Source: Propionivibrio soli (GTDB lineage: Bacteria; Pseudomonadota; Gammaproteobacteria; Burkholderiales; Rhodocyclaceae). Taken from it: a DNA stretch of 64,000 nt. The notes below the pieces were generated by a model, which saw only the letters and a list, made by a program, of their open reading frames with translations, searched no databases and was not told the origin of the DNA. The DNA lies in contig NZ_JANZKY010000007.1 in NCBI RefSeq assembly GCF_025770765.1, positions 186,001 to 250,000 of the forward strand, in the 5' to 3' direction. The position numbers and the translations under genes are program-made. How positions within the stretch are numbered: position 1 is the first letter of the stretch; every line of letters begins with the position of its first letter. Shown in pieces: positions 37,791-46,490 of this stretch.

Positions 37791-39068
37791 ATGACTATCG
37801 CCACCTTCCTCGTCGCGCTGCTCGGTGCCATGGCGCTTGGGGCACCGATCGCTTTTGCGCTGCTCATCTGCGGCGTGGCGCTGATGATCCAGATGGACAA
37901 CTTCGATACGCAGATCATCGCGCAGAATCTGCTCGAAGGCGCCAACAACTATCCGCTGATGGCGGTTCCTTTCTTCATGCTCACCGGCGAGTTGATGAAC
38001 GCCGGCGGCCTCTCGCGGCGCATCGTGGAAGTCGCCGACGCGCTCGTCGGCCACGTACGGGGCGGGCTCGGTTACGTCGCGATCATCACGGCGGCCGTCG
38101 TCGCCAGCATCTCCGGCTCGGCGGTTGCGGACACAGCGGCCGTGGCGGCTTTGCTTATCCCGATGATGCGCAATGCGGGCTACAACGTGCCGCGTTCAGC
38201 GGGGTTGATCGCCTCCGCCGGCTGCATCGCGCCCGTGATTCCGCCTTCGATTCCGTTGGTCGTCTTCGGGGTGACGACGCAGCTGTCGATCACCAAGCTC
38301 TTTATCACGGGGATATTCCCGGGCCTGCTGATGGCGTTGACGCTCGCCGTCACGTGGCGGATCGTGGCCAAAAAAGAGCCGGGCGGAAGCCAGCATGCGT
38401 TCGATTTCGGCCGTGTCCTGGTTTCGCTACGCAACGGAGTGTGGGCGCTCGTGCTGCCGTTCGTCATCATCGGCGGCATGAAAGCCGGCGTTTTTACGCC
38501 GACGGAAGCGGCGGTCGTTGCCGTCTTCTACTCGCTGCTGACCGGGCTTTTCGTCTATCGCGAACTCGACTACCGCAAGGTTCCCGGACTCATGCTGGCT
38601 GCGCTGAAGACGTCAAGCACGATCATGTTCCTGGTGGCTTGTGCGATGGTCTCAGCTTGGTTGATAACGATCGCCAACATTCCGGCGCAAGCGATTGCCA
38701 TACTCGAACCCTTCATGGGCAGCCCGATTCTGCTGATGTTCGTGATCATGGTGTTGATCGTCATTGTCGGCACCGCGCTTGATCTAATGCCGACGGTACT
38801 GATTCTCGGGCCGATCCTCGTTCCGGTCGTCAAGCAGGCGGGAATCGACCCGTACTATTTCGGCGTGATGTTCATGATGAACAATGCGATCGGACTGCTT
38901 ACGCCGCCGGTGGGCACAGTCCTCAATGTTGTTGCCGGTGTCTCGAAAGAAAGTCTTGACAAGGTGATCGGTGGAGTGTGGCCTTTCCTGCTCGCGGAGA
39001 CCGCCTTGATGTTCGTTCTCGTTTTCTTCCCTTCGCTGGTGACGGTTCCGATGAAGTGGTTGATGTAA
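37791..39068 (+). CDS. dctM: TRAP transporter large membrane subunit DctM (module 1)
   Basis: Large permease of 425 residues, the normal size for a separate DctM with about twelve helices. Landmarks are PFFMLTGELMNAGGLSRRIV, SISGSAVADTAAVAALLIPM, PPSIPLVVFGVTTQLSITKL and LLTPPVGTVLNVVAGVSK. By eye roughly 90% of residues are the same as in the DctM at 46491. Both genes have the same length and the same 19-base gap from dctQ. Ion-coupled uptake of the DctP ligand is the expected function. Confidence 0.94.
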   Translation: MTIATFLVALLGAMALGAPIAFALLICGVALMIQMDNFDTQIIAQNLLEGANNYPLMAVPFFMLTGELMNAGGLSRRIVEVADALVGHVRGGLGYVAIITAAVVASISGSAVADTAAVAALLIPMMRNAGYNVPRSAGLIASAGCIAPVIPPSIPLVVFGVTTQLSITKLFITGIFPGLLMALTLAVTWRIVAKKEPGGSQHAFDFGRVLVSLRNGVWALVLPFVIIGGMKAGVFTPTEAAVVAVFYSLLTGLFVYRELDYRKVPGLMLAALKTSSTIMFLVACAMVSAWLITIANIPAQAIAILEPFMGSPILLMFVIMVLIVIVGTALDLMPTVLILGPILVPVVKQAGIDPYYFGVMFMMNNAIGLLTPPVGTVLNVVAGVSKESLDKVIGGVWPFLLAETALMFVLVFFPSLVTVPMKWLM

Positions 39069-39100
39069 GTAGCTAAAAGTTTCCGACCCTGCCAACTCGG

Positions 39101-39140
39101 CCGGCCGACGGGCGCTCCTCCCGTCCGCCGGCTTCTTTTT
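39101..39140 (+). terminator. rho-independent terminator after TRAP module 1
   Basis: CCGGCCGACGGG (39101-39112) pairs with CCCGTCCGCCGG (39120-39131) with a single mismatch and a seven-base loop. CTTCTTTTT follows. It lies 33 bases past the dctM stop. Confidence 0.8.
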
Positions 39141-39264
39141 GCTTCCTTGTCCGTTGAGGATCGGGTTCTACCGTACCATCAGTGGGTCGGCAGGGCGGAA
39201 AGCGAACGTAATGAAACTGAGCGATGAGCCATCGGTCTATTGCATGGTCCACTGGAAAGAAAAC

Positions 39265-39846
39265 ATGCGTTATACATATCTTGCCGCTTGTTGCGCAATT
39301 GTCATCGCTTCAGGCGCGGCCACCATGGCACGTGCCGGGGATGATGGCCGGACACCGGTTCATCCTCCGCTTGTTCCGATTGCATCGCTCGATGTGCCGC
39401 GTTACATGGGAAGGTGGTACGAGATCGCGAAGTATCCGAACCGTTTCCAGAAGAAATGTGCGAGCGATACGCGTGCCGAGTATTCGCTGTTGGCTGACGG
39501 GCGGGTCAAGGTGCTGAACCGATGCCGCACTGCGAGTGGCGAGCCGGACATCGCGGAGGGTGTCGCGCGGCAGGTTGGCGGAAAGGAGTCGGCGCGACTC
39601 GAAGTACGATTCGCGCCGGCGTGGCTGTCGTTTCTCCCGGCTGTTTGGGGTGATTACTGGGTCATCGATCTCGATGCCGACTACCGGTTGGTGGCGGTGA
39701 GCGAGCCCAAGCGAGAATACCTGTGGATACTAGCGCGCACGCCGGAGGTGGACCAAGTGGCGTACGCGAGCTTGCTGAAGCGGTTGAAGGGCAGGGGTTT
39801 TGATCCCGAGCGTCTGGAAACGACGTTGCACATCAATGGCGAGTGA
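39265..39846 (+). CDS. blc: bacterial lipocalin (Blc-like)
   Basis: Outer-membrane or periplasmic lipocalin of 193 residues. The GxW lipocalin motif is in YMGRWYEIAKYPNRFQKKC, and EYLWILARTPEVD matches the C-terminal motif of E. coli Blc. The start at 39265 (MRYTYLAACCAIVIASGAAT) gives a signal peptide and has GGAAAGA upstream. Blc of E. coli is a lipoprotein. Here the only cysteines lie too early in the signal for a convincing lipobox, so a soluble periplasmic form cleaved after ARA is more likely. It binds lipids and is unrelated to its sugar-transport neighbours. Confidence 0.87.
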   Translation: MRYTYLAACCAIVIASGAATMARAGDDGRTPVHPPLVPIASLDVPRYMGRWYEIAKYPNRFQKKCASDTRAEYSLLADGRVKVLNRCRTASGEPDIAEGVARQVGGKESARLEVRFAPAWLSFLPAVWGDYWVIDLDADYRLVAVSEPKREYLWILARTPEVDQVAYASLLKRLKGRGFDPERLETTLHINGE

Positions 39847-39952
39847 GGTCGGATTCCGCTCCCGCCACGCGATCGCTAATGAAAGATAACACTGTACATA
39901 ATGAGTGCCGGAGCGACCGAAGGCGAGCTGCACCGATACCTGACACCTTTGC

Positions 39953-40897
39953 TCAAGAGTAGAGATCTGCCGCTACCGAGCGGACGTGCCTCAGTACCAA
40001 ATTGGCGCCCTCCGACAGAAGCTGATCACGGGAGGTGATGATACCGAAACGCTCCATTCGGCATGGAATGTCGATCGGCAAGATGGTCAATTCGCCGGTT
40101 TTTACGTAATAGCGCGCCACTTCCTGCGGCATTACGTGCAAGTAGTTCGTCTGTGACAACAAACTCATCGTCACTGACATCGCGGTGGTTTCGACAACGT
40201 TCGACGGCATATCGAGGTCGGCGCGACGAAACAACATGTCAAAGCGGTTGCGCAGAATGCTTCCGCGCGCCGAAAGAATCCATGTGGCATTTGAGAGGTC
40301 TCTCAATGTCAGGTCTTTTCGGCCAGACAGCGGATGCTTCCTGCGGCCAACAACACACACGACTTCCTCACTCATGTCTTCGTAGAGGAGGTTAGGTTCA
40401 TCTTCTTGTTCCAAGATCCGTGCGATCAAGAAGTCGTGACGCTCCTGCTTCAATTTCACGACCAGGTCATTGCTGGTACTTACTTCAACGCCGATACACA
40501 GGTTCGGCGCTTCCTCCTTGGCGCGTGCAATTGCTCTCGGTATCAGGGTCAGGGCAGGGGCCACGATTGCCCCAATGCTGACGTAACCCGAGAGTCCCGA
40601 CTGCAACGTTGCGATCGATTCCTGGCCGTGCGCGAGGTGCGCCAATGCCATGCGAACATGACGAATTAATGTCTCTCCGTAGGCCGTGGGCCGGATACCA
40701 CGTGGAAGGCGTTCGAAGAGCATGACCCCCATCAGGTCTTCGATGTCCTTGAGCATCTTCGAAGCACCGGGCTGGGTCATGTTTGTTTCTGCTGCGGCTT
40801 GATGCATGTTGCGCGTTTCATCGAGTGCGATCAGAAGAAACAAGTGCCTGGTCTTAAGCCTTGTACGCACACGACGTGCGGCATCGTTCTCGTTCAT
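39953..40897 (-). CDS. LysR-family regulator of the transketolase/TRAP module
   Basis: LysR-type regulator of 314 residues. The helix-turn-helix is at about residues 16-75 (RHLFLLIALDETRNMHQAA, MTQPGASKMLKDIE). The effector domain includes GYVSIGAIVAPALTLIP and a distinctive LIARILEQEDEPNLLYEDM. It is divergent from the dctP at 41122 with 224 bases between, the standard arrangement for a regulator of the adjacent operon. It belongs to the same broad subgroup as the two GbpR-like regulators but is clearly more distant, and its upstream region lacks their shared operator. Confidence 0.9.
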   Translation of the reverse strand: MNENDAARRVRTRLKTRHLFLLIALDETRNMHQAAAETNMTQPGASKMLKDIEDLMGVMLFERLPRGIRPTAYGETLIRHVRMALAHLAHGQESIATLQSGLSGYVSIGAIVAPALTLIPRAIARAKEEAPNLCIGVEVSTSNDLVVKLKQERHDFLIARILEQEDEPNLLYEDMSEEVVCVVGRRKHPLSGRKDLTLRDLSNATWILSARGSILRNRFDMLFRRADLDMPSNVVETTAMSVTMSLLSQTNYLHVMPQEVARYYVKTGELTILPIDIPCRMERFGIITSRDQLLSEGANLVLRHVRSVAADLYS

Positions 40898-40953
40898 CCT
40901 CCATTCCCCTCCTGAAAGAATTTCCTTCCGCTCTCGTTTGATGAGCAGAAGAT

Positions 40954-40973
40954 CGATACGAAAAATGGTATCG
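40954..40973. promoter_or_regulatory. candidate operator of the divergent LysR
   Basis: CGATAC and GTATCG form a perfect six-base inverted repeat separated by GAAAAATG. It lies 57 bases upstream of the LysR start and 149 before dctP. The symmetry fits the T-N11-A pattern of LysR sites. Confidence 0.45.
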
Positions 40974-41121
40974 GAAATTACTATTTATTCATTTGTTTTG
41001 TATTTTACGTCTCCTTAATCTTCCTCCCACAAAAACAACGACGGCGTGCAACGCCGCGATTGCGGTTGTTGCCGTACCGGCTTCTTCGCATCACCGACCT
41101 ACTATTCTTGGGAGGCAAGAC

Positions 41122-42147
41122 ATGACTTACGGTTTTCGCACCATCGCTACTCTTGTCGCCGCTGTCGCGGCAATGCTTCAGGCTCCATCGCTTCTTGCGC
41201 AGACTGCTCCCGAACGGAGCCTGCGTCTCGGCATCTGCATCGCCGAGGAACACCCACTCGGGCAAGGCTCGATCAAGTTCTCCCAGATCATGGACAAGTT
41301 GAGTGGGGGCAAGACGAAAGTGAAGCTTTATCCAGCCTGCCAGCTTGGGTCTGAGACGCAGCAAATAGCCGCCGTGCGCGGCGGTGTTCAAGATCTGACG
41401 ATCGTGTCGTCCGCGCCAGTCGCCACCATCATCAAGGAGTTCATGCTGTTCGATCTTCCTTTCCTTTTCCAGACAGAAAAAGAGACCGACACGGTTCTCG
41501 ACGGGAAACTTGGGCAGCACATGCTCGATCTTGCTCAATCGAAAGGAATGATTGGCCTGTGCTACTGGGAAAATGGATTCAGGCAACTGACCAACAGCAA
41601 GCGGCCCGTGGCGACCATGGATGACATGGTGGGACTCAAGGTGCGCGTGATGCAAAACCCGGTCTATCTCGATACGTTCAAGGCGATGGGTGCGAACGCT
41701 ATCCCGATGCCCATGCCTGAGCTCTATTCGGCGCTCGAGACCAAAGCGATGGATGCGCAAGAGAACCCGATCGCGAACATCCACGCCAACAAGATGCACG
41801 AGGTTCAGAAATACCTCAGCCTGACAAACCACGCCTACGCCCCTTATGTCGTGCTCATCAGTAAGGCGTTGTGGGAAAAGATGGACTCCAAGGAGCGCGA
41901 CAACATGCGGACGGGTTGCAATGAGGCCCGGGATTATCAACGCAAGCTGATCCGGACCCTATCCGCAGACCTTCTTCAAGACCTCAAGGCCAAAGGCATG
42001 ACGGTCACCGCCGTATCCGACGCCGAAATGGCCAGGATGCGTGAGCGGACGAAACCGGTTGTCGATAAGTTCATACAGGAAATCGGTAAGGACATCGTTG
42101 CCCAGGCACAGCAGGAAATCGCGGCAGTGCGCAAGAACGGCAACTGA
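41122..42147 (+). CDS. dctP: TRAP transporter binding protein DctP (module 2)
   Basis: Periplasmic binding protein of 341 residues. The signal peptide ends near PSLLAQTAPERS. LKVRVMQNPVYLDTF holds the ligand arginine, and PELYSALETKAMDAQENP is the family motif. GGGAGGCAAG precedes the ATG. It differs from the module 1 protein over most of its length (for example GICIAEEHPLGQGSIKFSQI at the mature start), so a different ligand is likely. Its membrane partners are encoded 3.8 kb downstream, beyond four enzyme genes, which makes this a single enzyme-bracketing operon. Confidence 0.92.
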   Translation: MTYGFRTIATLVAAVAAMLQAPSLLAQTAPERSLRLGICIAEEHPLGQGSIKFSQIMDKLSGGKTKVKLYPACQLGSETQQIAAVRGGVQDLTIVSSAPVATIIKEFMLFDLPFLFQTEKETDTVLDGKLGQHMLDLAQSKGMIGLCYWENGFRQLTNSKRPVATMDDMVGLKVRVMQNPVYLDTFKAMGANAIPMPMPELYSALETKAMDAQENPIANIHANKMHEVQKYLSLTNHAYAPYVVLISKALWEKMDSKERDNMRTGCNEARDYQRKLIRTLSADLLQDLKAKGMTVTAVSDAEMARMRERTKPVVDKFIQEIGKDIVAQAQQEIAAVRKNGN

Positions 42148-42218
42148 TCAATCGAACGGGCAGGGTAATGCTCTGGCTTTACGCCTGCCGGTGCGAAACG
42201 CTTCATTGGGCAAGGAGA

Positions 42219-43256
42219 ATGAATTTGAAAGCGCTCTACTACGTCGGCGAGAAGGCAATGGAACTCAGGGATGTGCCTGAGCCGCCCGCACAGGCCAACA
42301 AGTATCGGGTAAAGGTACGCTCGAACGGTATCTGCGGTTCAGACTTCGAAGGTTATCTGGGCAAGACGGGGCGTCGATTGCCGCCGATGATCATGGGCCA
42401 CGAAGCTTCCGGCGTTATCGATTCTGTTCCCGGCGGCGGCAAGCTTCGTCGAGGGGAGCGAGTCGTCATCTTCCCAAAGCCTTTCTGCGGGGAATGTTTT
42501 TTTTGCAAAAAAGGCATGGTGAACGTCTGCCCCGCCGGCGTCTGCATGGGCGTCATGGATCAAGACGGCAGCATGGCGGAGTTCGTCAATGTCGAAGAGA
42601 AGTACCTGATTCCGTTCGGCCCGACGCTATCGTTCAACGAGGCCGCGATGACCGAACCCCTGGCCGTGGCCTACCGTTCGGTGCAAAAAGTATCGGATAA
42701 CGAGATCGCCGAGTCGTCGTTCTGCATGGTCATTGGTGCCGGCACCATCGGTTTGCTTGTTGTCGCTCTGCTCAAACTCAGAGGTGCGAAGAACATCATC
42801 GTCTCCGATGCAGCCGATTTTCGCCTCGGCGTGGCGAGGAAGATGGGGGCGGATCATACGATCAATCCACGTAATGTGGATTTCCTCGATACGGTCAAGA
42901 CAATCACCCATGGCGCAATGTGCGACTTCGCGATCGAAGCCGTAGGAATAGCCCAGACCGCAAGCAATTCTCTCGATTGCCTTCGTATTGGCGGTACGGT
43001 GATCTGGATCGGGAACGCTCAGAAGATGGTCGAGGTAAATATGCAGAAGATAGTGACCACCGAGCTGACGATCAAAGGTAACTATGTTTATGACTTCCAG
43101 GGTTTTGTCGAAAGCCTGAAGCTTCTGGAGGCGAAAAAAATAGATATCGCGCCTCTCATGACCAACGTCTATCCGCTCAGCGAAGGCGTTCGTGCCTTTA
43201 AGGATCAGGAAGAGAACAAAGAAGGAAAGATGCTGAAAGTCTTCCTTGAGAACTAA
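42219..43256 (+). CDS. zinc-dependent medium-chain dehydrogenase (polyol/sugar dehydrogenase type)
   Basis: MDR-family dehydrogenase of 345 residues. The catalytic zinc ligands C39 (GICGSD), H61 and E62 (GHEASG) are present. So is the structural zinc lobe C90, C93, C96, C104 (PFCGECFFCKKGMVNVC). The NAD-binding motif is GAGTIGLL (173-180). It resembles sorbitol, threonine and galactitol-type dehydrogenases that oxidise a secondary alcohol to a ketone. AAGGAG precedes ATG 42219. Upstream of a split transketolase, its likely job is to create the ketose that transketolase can split; the substrate is inferred. Confidence 0.87.
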   Translation: MNLKALYYVGEKAMELRDVPEPPAQANKYRVKVRSNGICGSDFEGYLGKTGRRLPPMIMGHEASGVIDSVPGGGKLRRGERVVIFPKPFCGECFFCKKGMVNVCPAGVCMGVMDQDGSMAEFVNVEEKYLIPFGPTLSFNEAAMTEPLAVAYRSVQKVSDNEIAESSFCMVIGAGTIGLLVVALLKLRGAKNIIVSDAADFRLGVARKMGADHTINPRNVDFLDTVKTITHGAMCDFAIEAVGIAQTASNSLDCLRIGGTVIWIGNAQKMVEVNMQKIVTTELTIKGNYVYDFQGFVESLKLLEAKKIDIAPLMTNVYPLSEGVRAFKDQEENKEGKMLKVFLEN

Positions 43257-43291
43257 GGGTTCCTCACTTCACATCAACGAAGAGTACGGTA

Positions 43292-43954
43292 ATGAAAAAA
43301 GTCGTTTTACTACAAACTAGCATGGTGTCATTCGATACCTTCAATCGTTTGTTTCGAGAAGTGATACCCGAGGCCGAGGTCTCGAATCTCGTCGACGAAG
43401 ATCTCCTCGACACGTTGAACCGGAACCGGGGAATTACGCCCTCAATCATCCAGCGCATCGCCCAGTATTGTGTCGCTGCCGAGGCCGCGGGCGCTGACGT
43501 GATATTCAGCCAGTGCTCTTCGACTCGTGAAGGCATCGAATGTGCGCGGAAAATGACCCAGATTCCGATCGTGATGGTCGATGACGGCATGGCAGAGAAA
43601 GCCGTCACCATCGGCTCGCGAATCGGCGTTGCAGCTACCGCGGCGGCGACGCTCAAACCGACATCGGCGGCGCTCACGCAGGCGGCGCAGAGAGTGGGCA
43701 AGACGATTTCTGTCAAAACCTATCTGGCTGATGGCGCCTTGGACGTCTTGATGAAGGAAAAGAACCGCGAGAAACACGATCGGCTCGTTCTCGATTATCT
43801 CAGGGCGGCCGAGAAAGAGAATGACGTCATCGTTCTGGCGCAGGGCAGTATGGTCACCTTGGAGCCTTACCTTTCGGAGATGGCGGTTCCTGTGCTGACC
43901 AGTCCGCGCCTCGGCGTCGAGAAGGTACGCGAGATTCTGTTTCCCTGCCGGTGA
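43292..43954 (+). CDS. Asp/Glu racemase superfamily protein with a single active-site cysteine
   Basis: Protein of 220 residues with the Asp/Glu/hydantoin racemase fold pattern. The first catalytic cysteine is C75 in IFSQCSSTREG. Where racemases carry the second cysteine (after a VIVLxC-type strand) this protein reads VIVLAQGSMVTLEP, with no cysteine. Loss of one of the two thiols is known in arylmalonate decarboxylase-like and some isomerase members, so a racemase role is doubtful. It sits 35 bases after the dehydrogenase and 49 before the transketolase, clearly inside the operon. Its function is unknown to me. Confidence 0.75.
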   Translation: MKKVVLLQTSMVSFDTFNRLFREVIPEAEVSNLVDEDLLDTLNRNRGITPSIIQRIAQYCVAAEAAGADVIFSQCSSTREGIECARKMTQIPIVMVDDGMAEKAVTIGSRIGVAATAAATLKPTSAALTQAAQRVGKTISVKTYLADGALDVLMKEKNREKHDRLVLDYLRAAEKENDVIVLAQGSMVTLEPYLSEMAVPVLTSPRLGVEKVREILFPCR

Positions 43955-44003
43955 TGCACGCCCGAGCGCGGGCATCGGTTTGTACACAAGCGAGAATGAC
44001 TGA

Positions 44004-44849
44004 ATGGACGACCAAAAAATCAGGCACCTGCAGGCTACGGCTCAACAGCTTCGCCGCAACGTACTGGAAATGATCGGGATCGGAAAAGCCGGGCATTGGG
44101 GGGGCTCCAGCTCACTCGCGGAAACCATGGCGGTGCTCTATTTTCATGCCATGAGGGTAGATGCGCGTGAGCCATGCAACCCGGCGCGTGACAGGTTGGT
44201 TCTCTCGAAGGGGCATGCTGTGCTGATCCAGTACGCTGCGCTGTGCGAGCTGGGGTATTTCCCTCGTGAAGAGTTGAAGCGGGTAAAGAGCCTGGATGGC
44301 TTGCTCCAAGGGCACCCTGACCTGACGATCCCAGGCATCGAGGCGGTCACCGGGTCTCTTGGCCAGGGGCTCTCGATTGGCGTTGGCATGGCGTTGGCGC
44401 TTCGTCTTGAAAAGCGCCCGGCGCACGTCTTCGTGATCATGGGCGATGGAGAGCAATCAGAGGGCCAACTTTGGGAGGCAGCCATGGCTGCCAGCAACTT
44501 CGAGGTGGATAACCTTACGGCTTTCATCGATCTGAACCGGATTCAAGCAACCGGGCACACGGATGAAGTCTTCCGTATTCCCGATCTGGTGCAGAAATGG
44601 AACTCGTTTGGCTGGGAAGTGCTTAACGCGCGCGGGCACGACGTTACCAGCATTGCGGAGAACATCGACAAGGCAAGGTCCATCAAGGGCAAGCCAGCTC
44701 TGATAATCCTCGAGACGATCAAAGGGAAGGGGGTGTCGTTCGCCGAAAATACAGCGACATATCACAACGGGGTCTTTGACGATGCTCGATTCGCGCAAGC
44801 GATGCACGAAATCGCTCTGGCCACTGACATGAGAGAAGAGGTGGCGTGA
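44004..44849 (+). CDS. transketolase, N-terminal (thiamine-binding) subunit
   Basis: First half of a split transketolase, 281 residues. The catalytic histidines appear as H31 (AGHWGG), H71 (SKGHA) and H104 (LQGHPD). The thiamine diphosphate/magnesium motif runs from GDGE (147-150) to N178 in FIDLNRIQ. The C-terminal half is encoded by the next gene, which it overlaps by one base. Split transketolases of this kind usually serve dedicated catabolic routes rather than the pentose phosphate pathway, for instance apulose 4-phosphate or sulfofructose cleavage. No kinase accompanies it here. Confidence 0.92.
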   Translation: MDDQKIRHLQATAQQLRRNVLEMIGIGKAGHWGGSSSLAETMAVLYFHAMRVDAREPCNPARDRLVLSKGHAVLIQYAALCELGYFPREELKRVKSLDGLLQGHPDLTIPGIEAVTGSLGQGLSIGVGMALALRLEKRPAHVFVIMGDGEQSEGQLWEAAMAASNFEVDNLTAFIDLNRIQATGHTDEVFRIPDLVQKWNSFGWEVLNARGHDVTSIAENIDKARSIKGKPALIILETIKGKGVSFAENTATYHNGVFDDARFAQAMHEIALATDMREEVA

Positions 44850-45799
44850 TGGAGACAAAAAGCCTGCGGCTAGCGTATGGCGAGGCGCTCGTCGAAGAAG
44901 GACGAGCCAACACGGATATCGTCGTGCTCGAAGCTGACCTTGGCAAGTCGACAATGTCCTGTCTCTTCAAGGATGCCTATCCGGAACGCTATTTCGAGAT
45001 GGGCATTGCGGAGCAGAACATGGCATCGACGGCGGCCGGCATGGCGCTCGCCGGGAAAGTGCCCTTTTACAGCACCTTTGCTGTATTCGCGGCGGGGCGT
45101 GCCTACGACCAGATCCGTTGTGCCATCGCAATACCAGAGGCAAACGTGCGCATCTGCGGTTCAAGCTGCGGCCTTTCGGATTTTGGGGATGGCAAGACAC
45201 ACCAGTCGGTCGAAGATGCAAATATCATGTGTTCGATTCCCAACATGACCGTCCTTAATCCTTGCGATGCCGTTGAAACGCGCAAGATGGTTCGCGCGAT
45301 GTTGTCGCACAAAGGCCCGGTGTATATCCGGATCAACAGAAACGAACTTCCGGTTTACACGGCTGCGGATACCGACTATGAGATTGGTCGCATGTACCGA
45401 ATCCGTAAAGGATCGGATGTGGTGATCTTTGCCACCGGCTCCATGGTTTGGAAATCGATGCTCGCTGCGGACCTTCTCGAGGCCGCAGGAATTTCGGCCG
45501 AGGTGGTGAACGTGAGTTCGTTGAAGCCGCTCAGGAAGGAAGAAATCCTCAAATACACGCTCGGGAAGAAAGCGATTGTCACTGCTGAAGAGGCAAATCG
45601 CATCGGAGGTCTCGGCTGCGCGATTGCTGGCCTGATCATCGGCGAGGTTCACCTGCCTTTCGCCCAGGTAGCGATTGATGACCAATTCGGCACTTCGGCG
45701 TATGGCTACGATGAATTGCTTGAGCGTTACGGCTTGACGGAGCGACACATTGCTGAAGCGGCTTGCGGGGCGATAGCCAAACGGGCCATACGCCACTAG
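44849..45799 (+). CDS. transketolase, C-terminal (pyrimidine-binding) subunit
   Basis: Second half of the split transketolase, 316 residues. E55 in MGIAEQNMAS is the glutamate that activates the cofactor by contact with N1' of the pyrimidine. The C-terminal part is the transketolase C domain (IVTAEEANRIGGLGCAIA). ATG 44849 overlaps the preceding stop (TGATG), so the two subunits are made together and should form an alpha2beta2 enzyme transferring a two-carbon ketol unit. The acceptor and donor cannot be told from sequence. Confidence 0.92.
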   Translation: METKSLRLAYGEALVEEGRANTDIVVLEADLGKSTMSCLFKDAYPERYFEMGIAEQNMASTAAGMALAGKVPFYSTFAVFAAGRAYDQIRCAIAIPEANVRICGSSCGLSDFGDGKTHQSVEDANIMCSIPNMTVLNPCDAVETRKMVRAMLSHKGPVYIRINRNELPVYTAADTDYEIGRMYRIRKGSDVVIFATGSMVWKSMLAADLLEAAGISAEVVNVSSLKPLRKEEILKYTLGKKAIVTAEEANRIGGLGCAIAGLIIGEVHLPFAQVAIDDQFGTSAYGYDELLERYGLTERHIAEAACGAIAKRAIRH

Positions 45800-45964
45800 A
45801 AGATCAGCATTTTGGACAATCGGAGCAAAGGCGGAGGAACTCGATAACGCTCACGGGAGCGATGCCGGGAAAAGGACTTTGCGTCTTCAGGATTGCAGGG
45901 CGGTCTCGGTCGATTTGGCGGTTTTCAATCGAAACACGGTCAGTACTCATAAAAGGAGCGTCAC

Positions 45965-46471
45965 ATGGGAGCGTTGAACCGTCTGATCCATTTCGTGGAA
46001 TGGATCTTGGTGGGGATGTTTGGGGTGATGGCGATACTGGTGTTTGGGAACGTGGTGTTGCGGTACGGATTCAACTCCGGGATTGTGTTTTCGGAGGAAG
46101 TGGCGCGTTTCATGTTCATGTGGCTGACGTTGATCGGAGCACTGATGGTCATGAAGGATCATGGCCACCTGGGCATGAGCAGCGTGGTGAGCCACTTTGG
46201 CGAGGCCGGGCAACGGATATGCCGGTTCCTGGCGGACCTGATGACCCTGATCTGCTGCCTTCTGCTGGCACACGGCACCTGGAAGCAGATGATCATCGGC
46301 ATGGACGACCACGCCCCGGTGACCGGCATTCCGATGGGGATCGTTCAGTCCGCCCTGTTGATTTCCAGTGTCGGCATGTCGTTTGTCCTCGGATACGGCC
46401 TGTGGCGTCTTGTGACCCGGCGCATGAAGGCCGACGAACTTGTCCCCTTTAGCGGCAGCGTCGGCGAATAG
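45965..46471 (+). CDS. dctQ: TRAP transporter small membrane subunit DctQ (module 2)
   Basis: Small membrane subunit of 168 residues, exactly the length of the DctQ at 37265 and about three quarters identical to it. GNVVLRYGFNSGIVFSEEVA is unchanged and the C-terminus is again SGSVGE. AAAGGAG lies before the ATG. It is 165 bases after the transketolase, with no terminator between, and 19 bases before dctM. Its binding protein is the one at 41122. Confidence 0.92.
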   Translation: MGALNRLIHFVEWILVGMFGVMAILVFGNVVLRYGFNSGIVFSEEVARFMFMWLTLIGALMVMKDHGHLGMSSVVSHFGEAGQRICRFLADLMTLICCLLLAHGTWKQMIIGMDDHAPVTGIPMGIVQSALLISSVGMSFVLGYGLWRLVTRRMKADELVPFSGSVGE

Positions 46472-46490
46472 GTCAGCGGAAGGAATAGAA

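Noticed and set aside
44004-45799. Split transketolase read as a frameshifted normal tkt gene
   Set aside because: Both halves have complete domain boundaries and the coupled TGATG junction of true two-subunit transketolases, so this is a natural split rather than damage.
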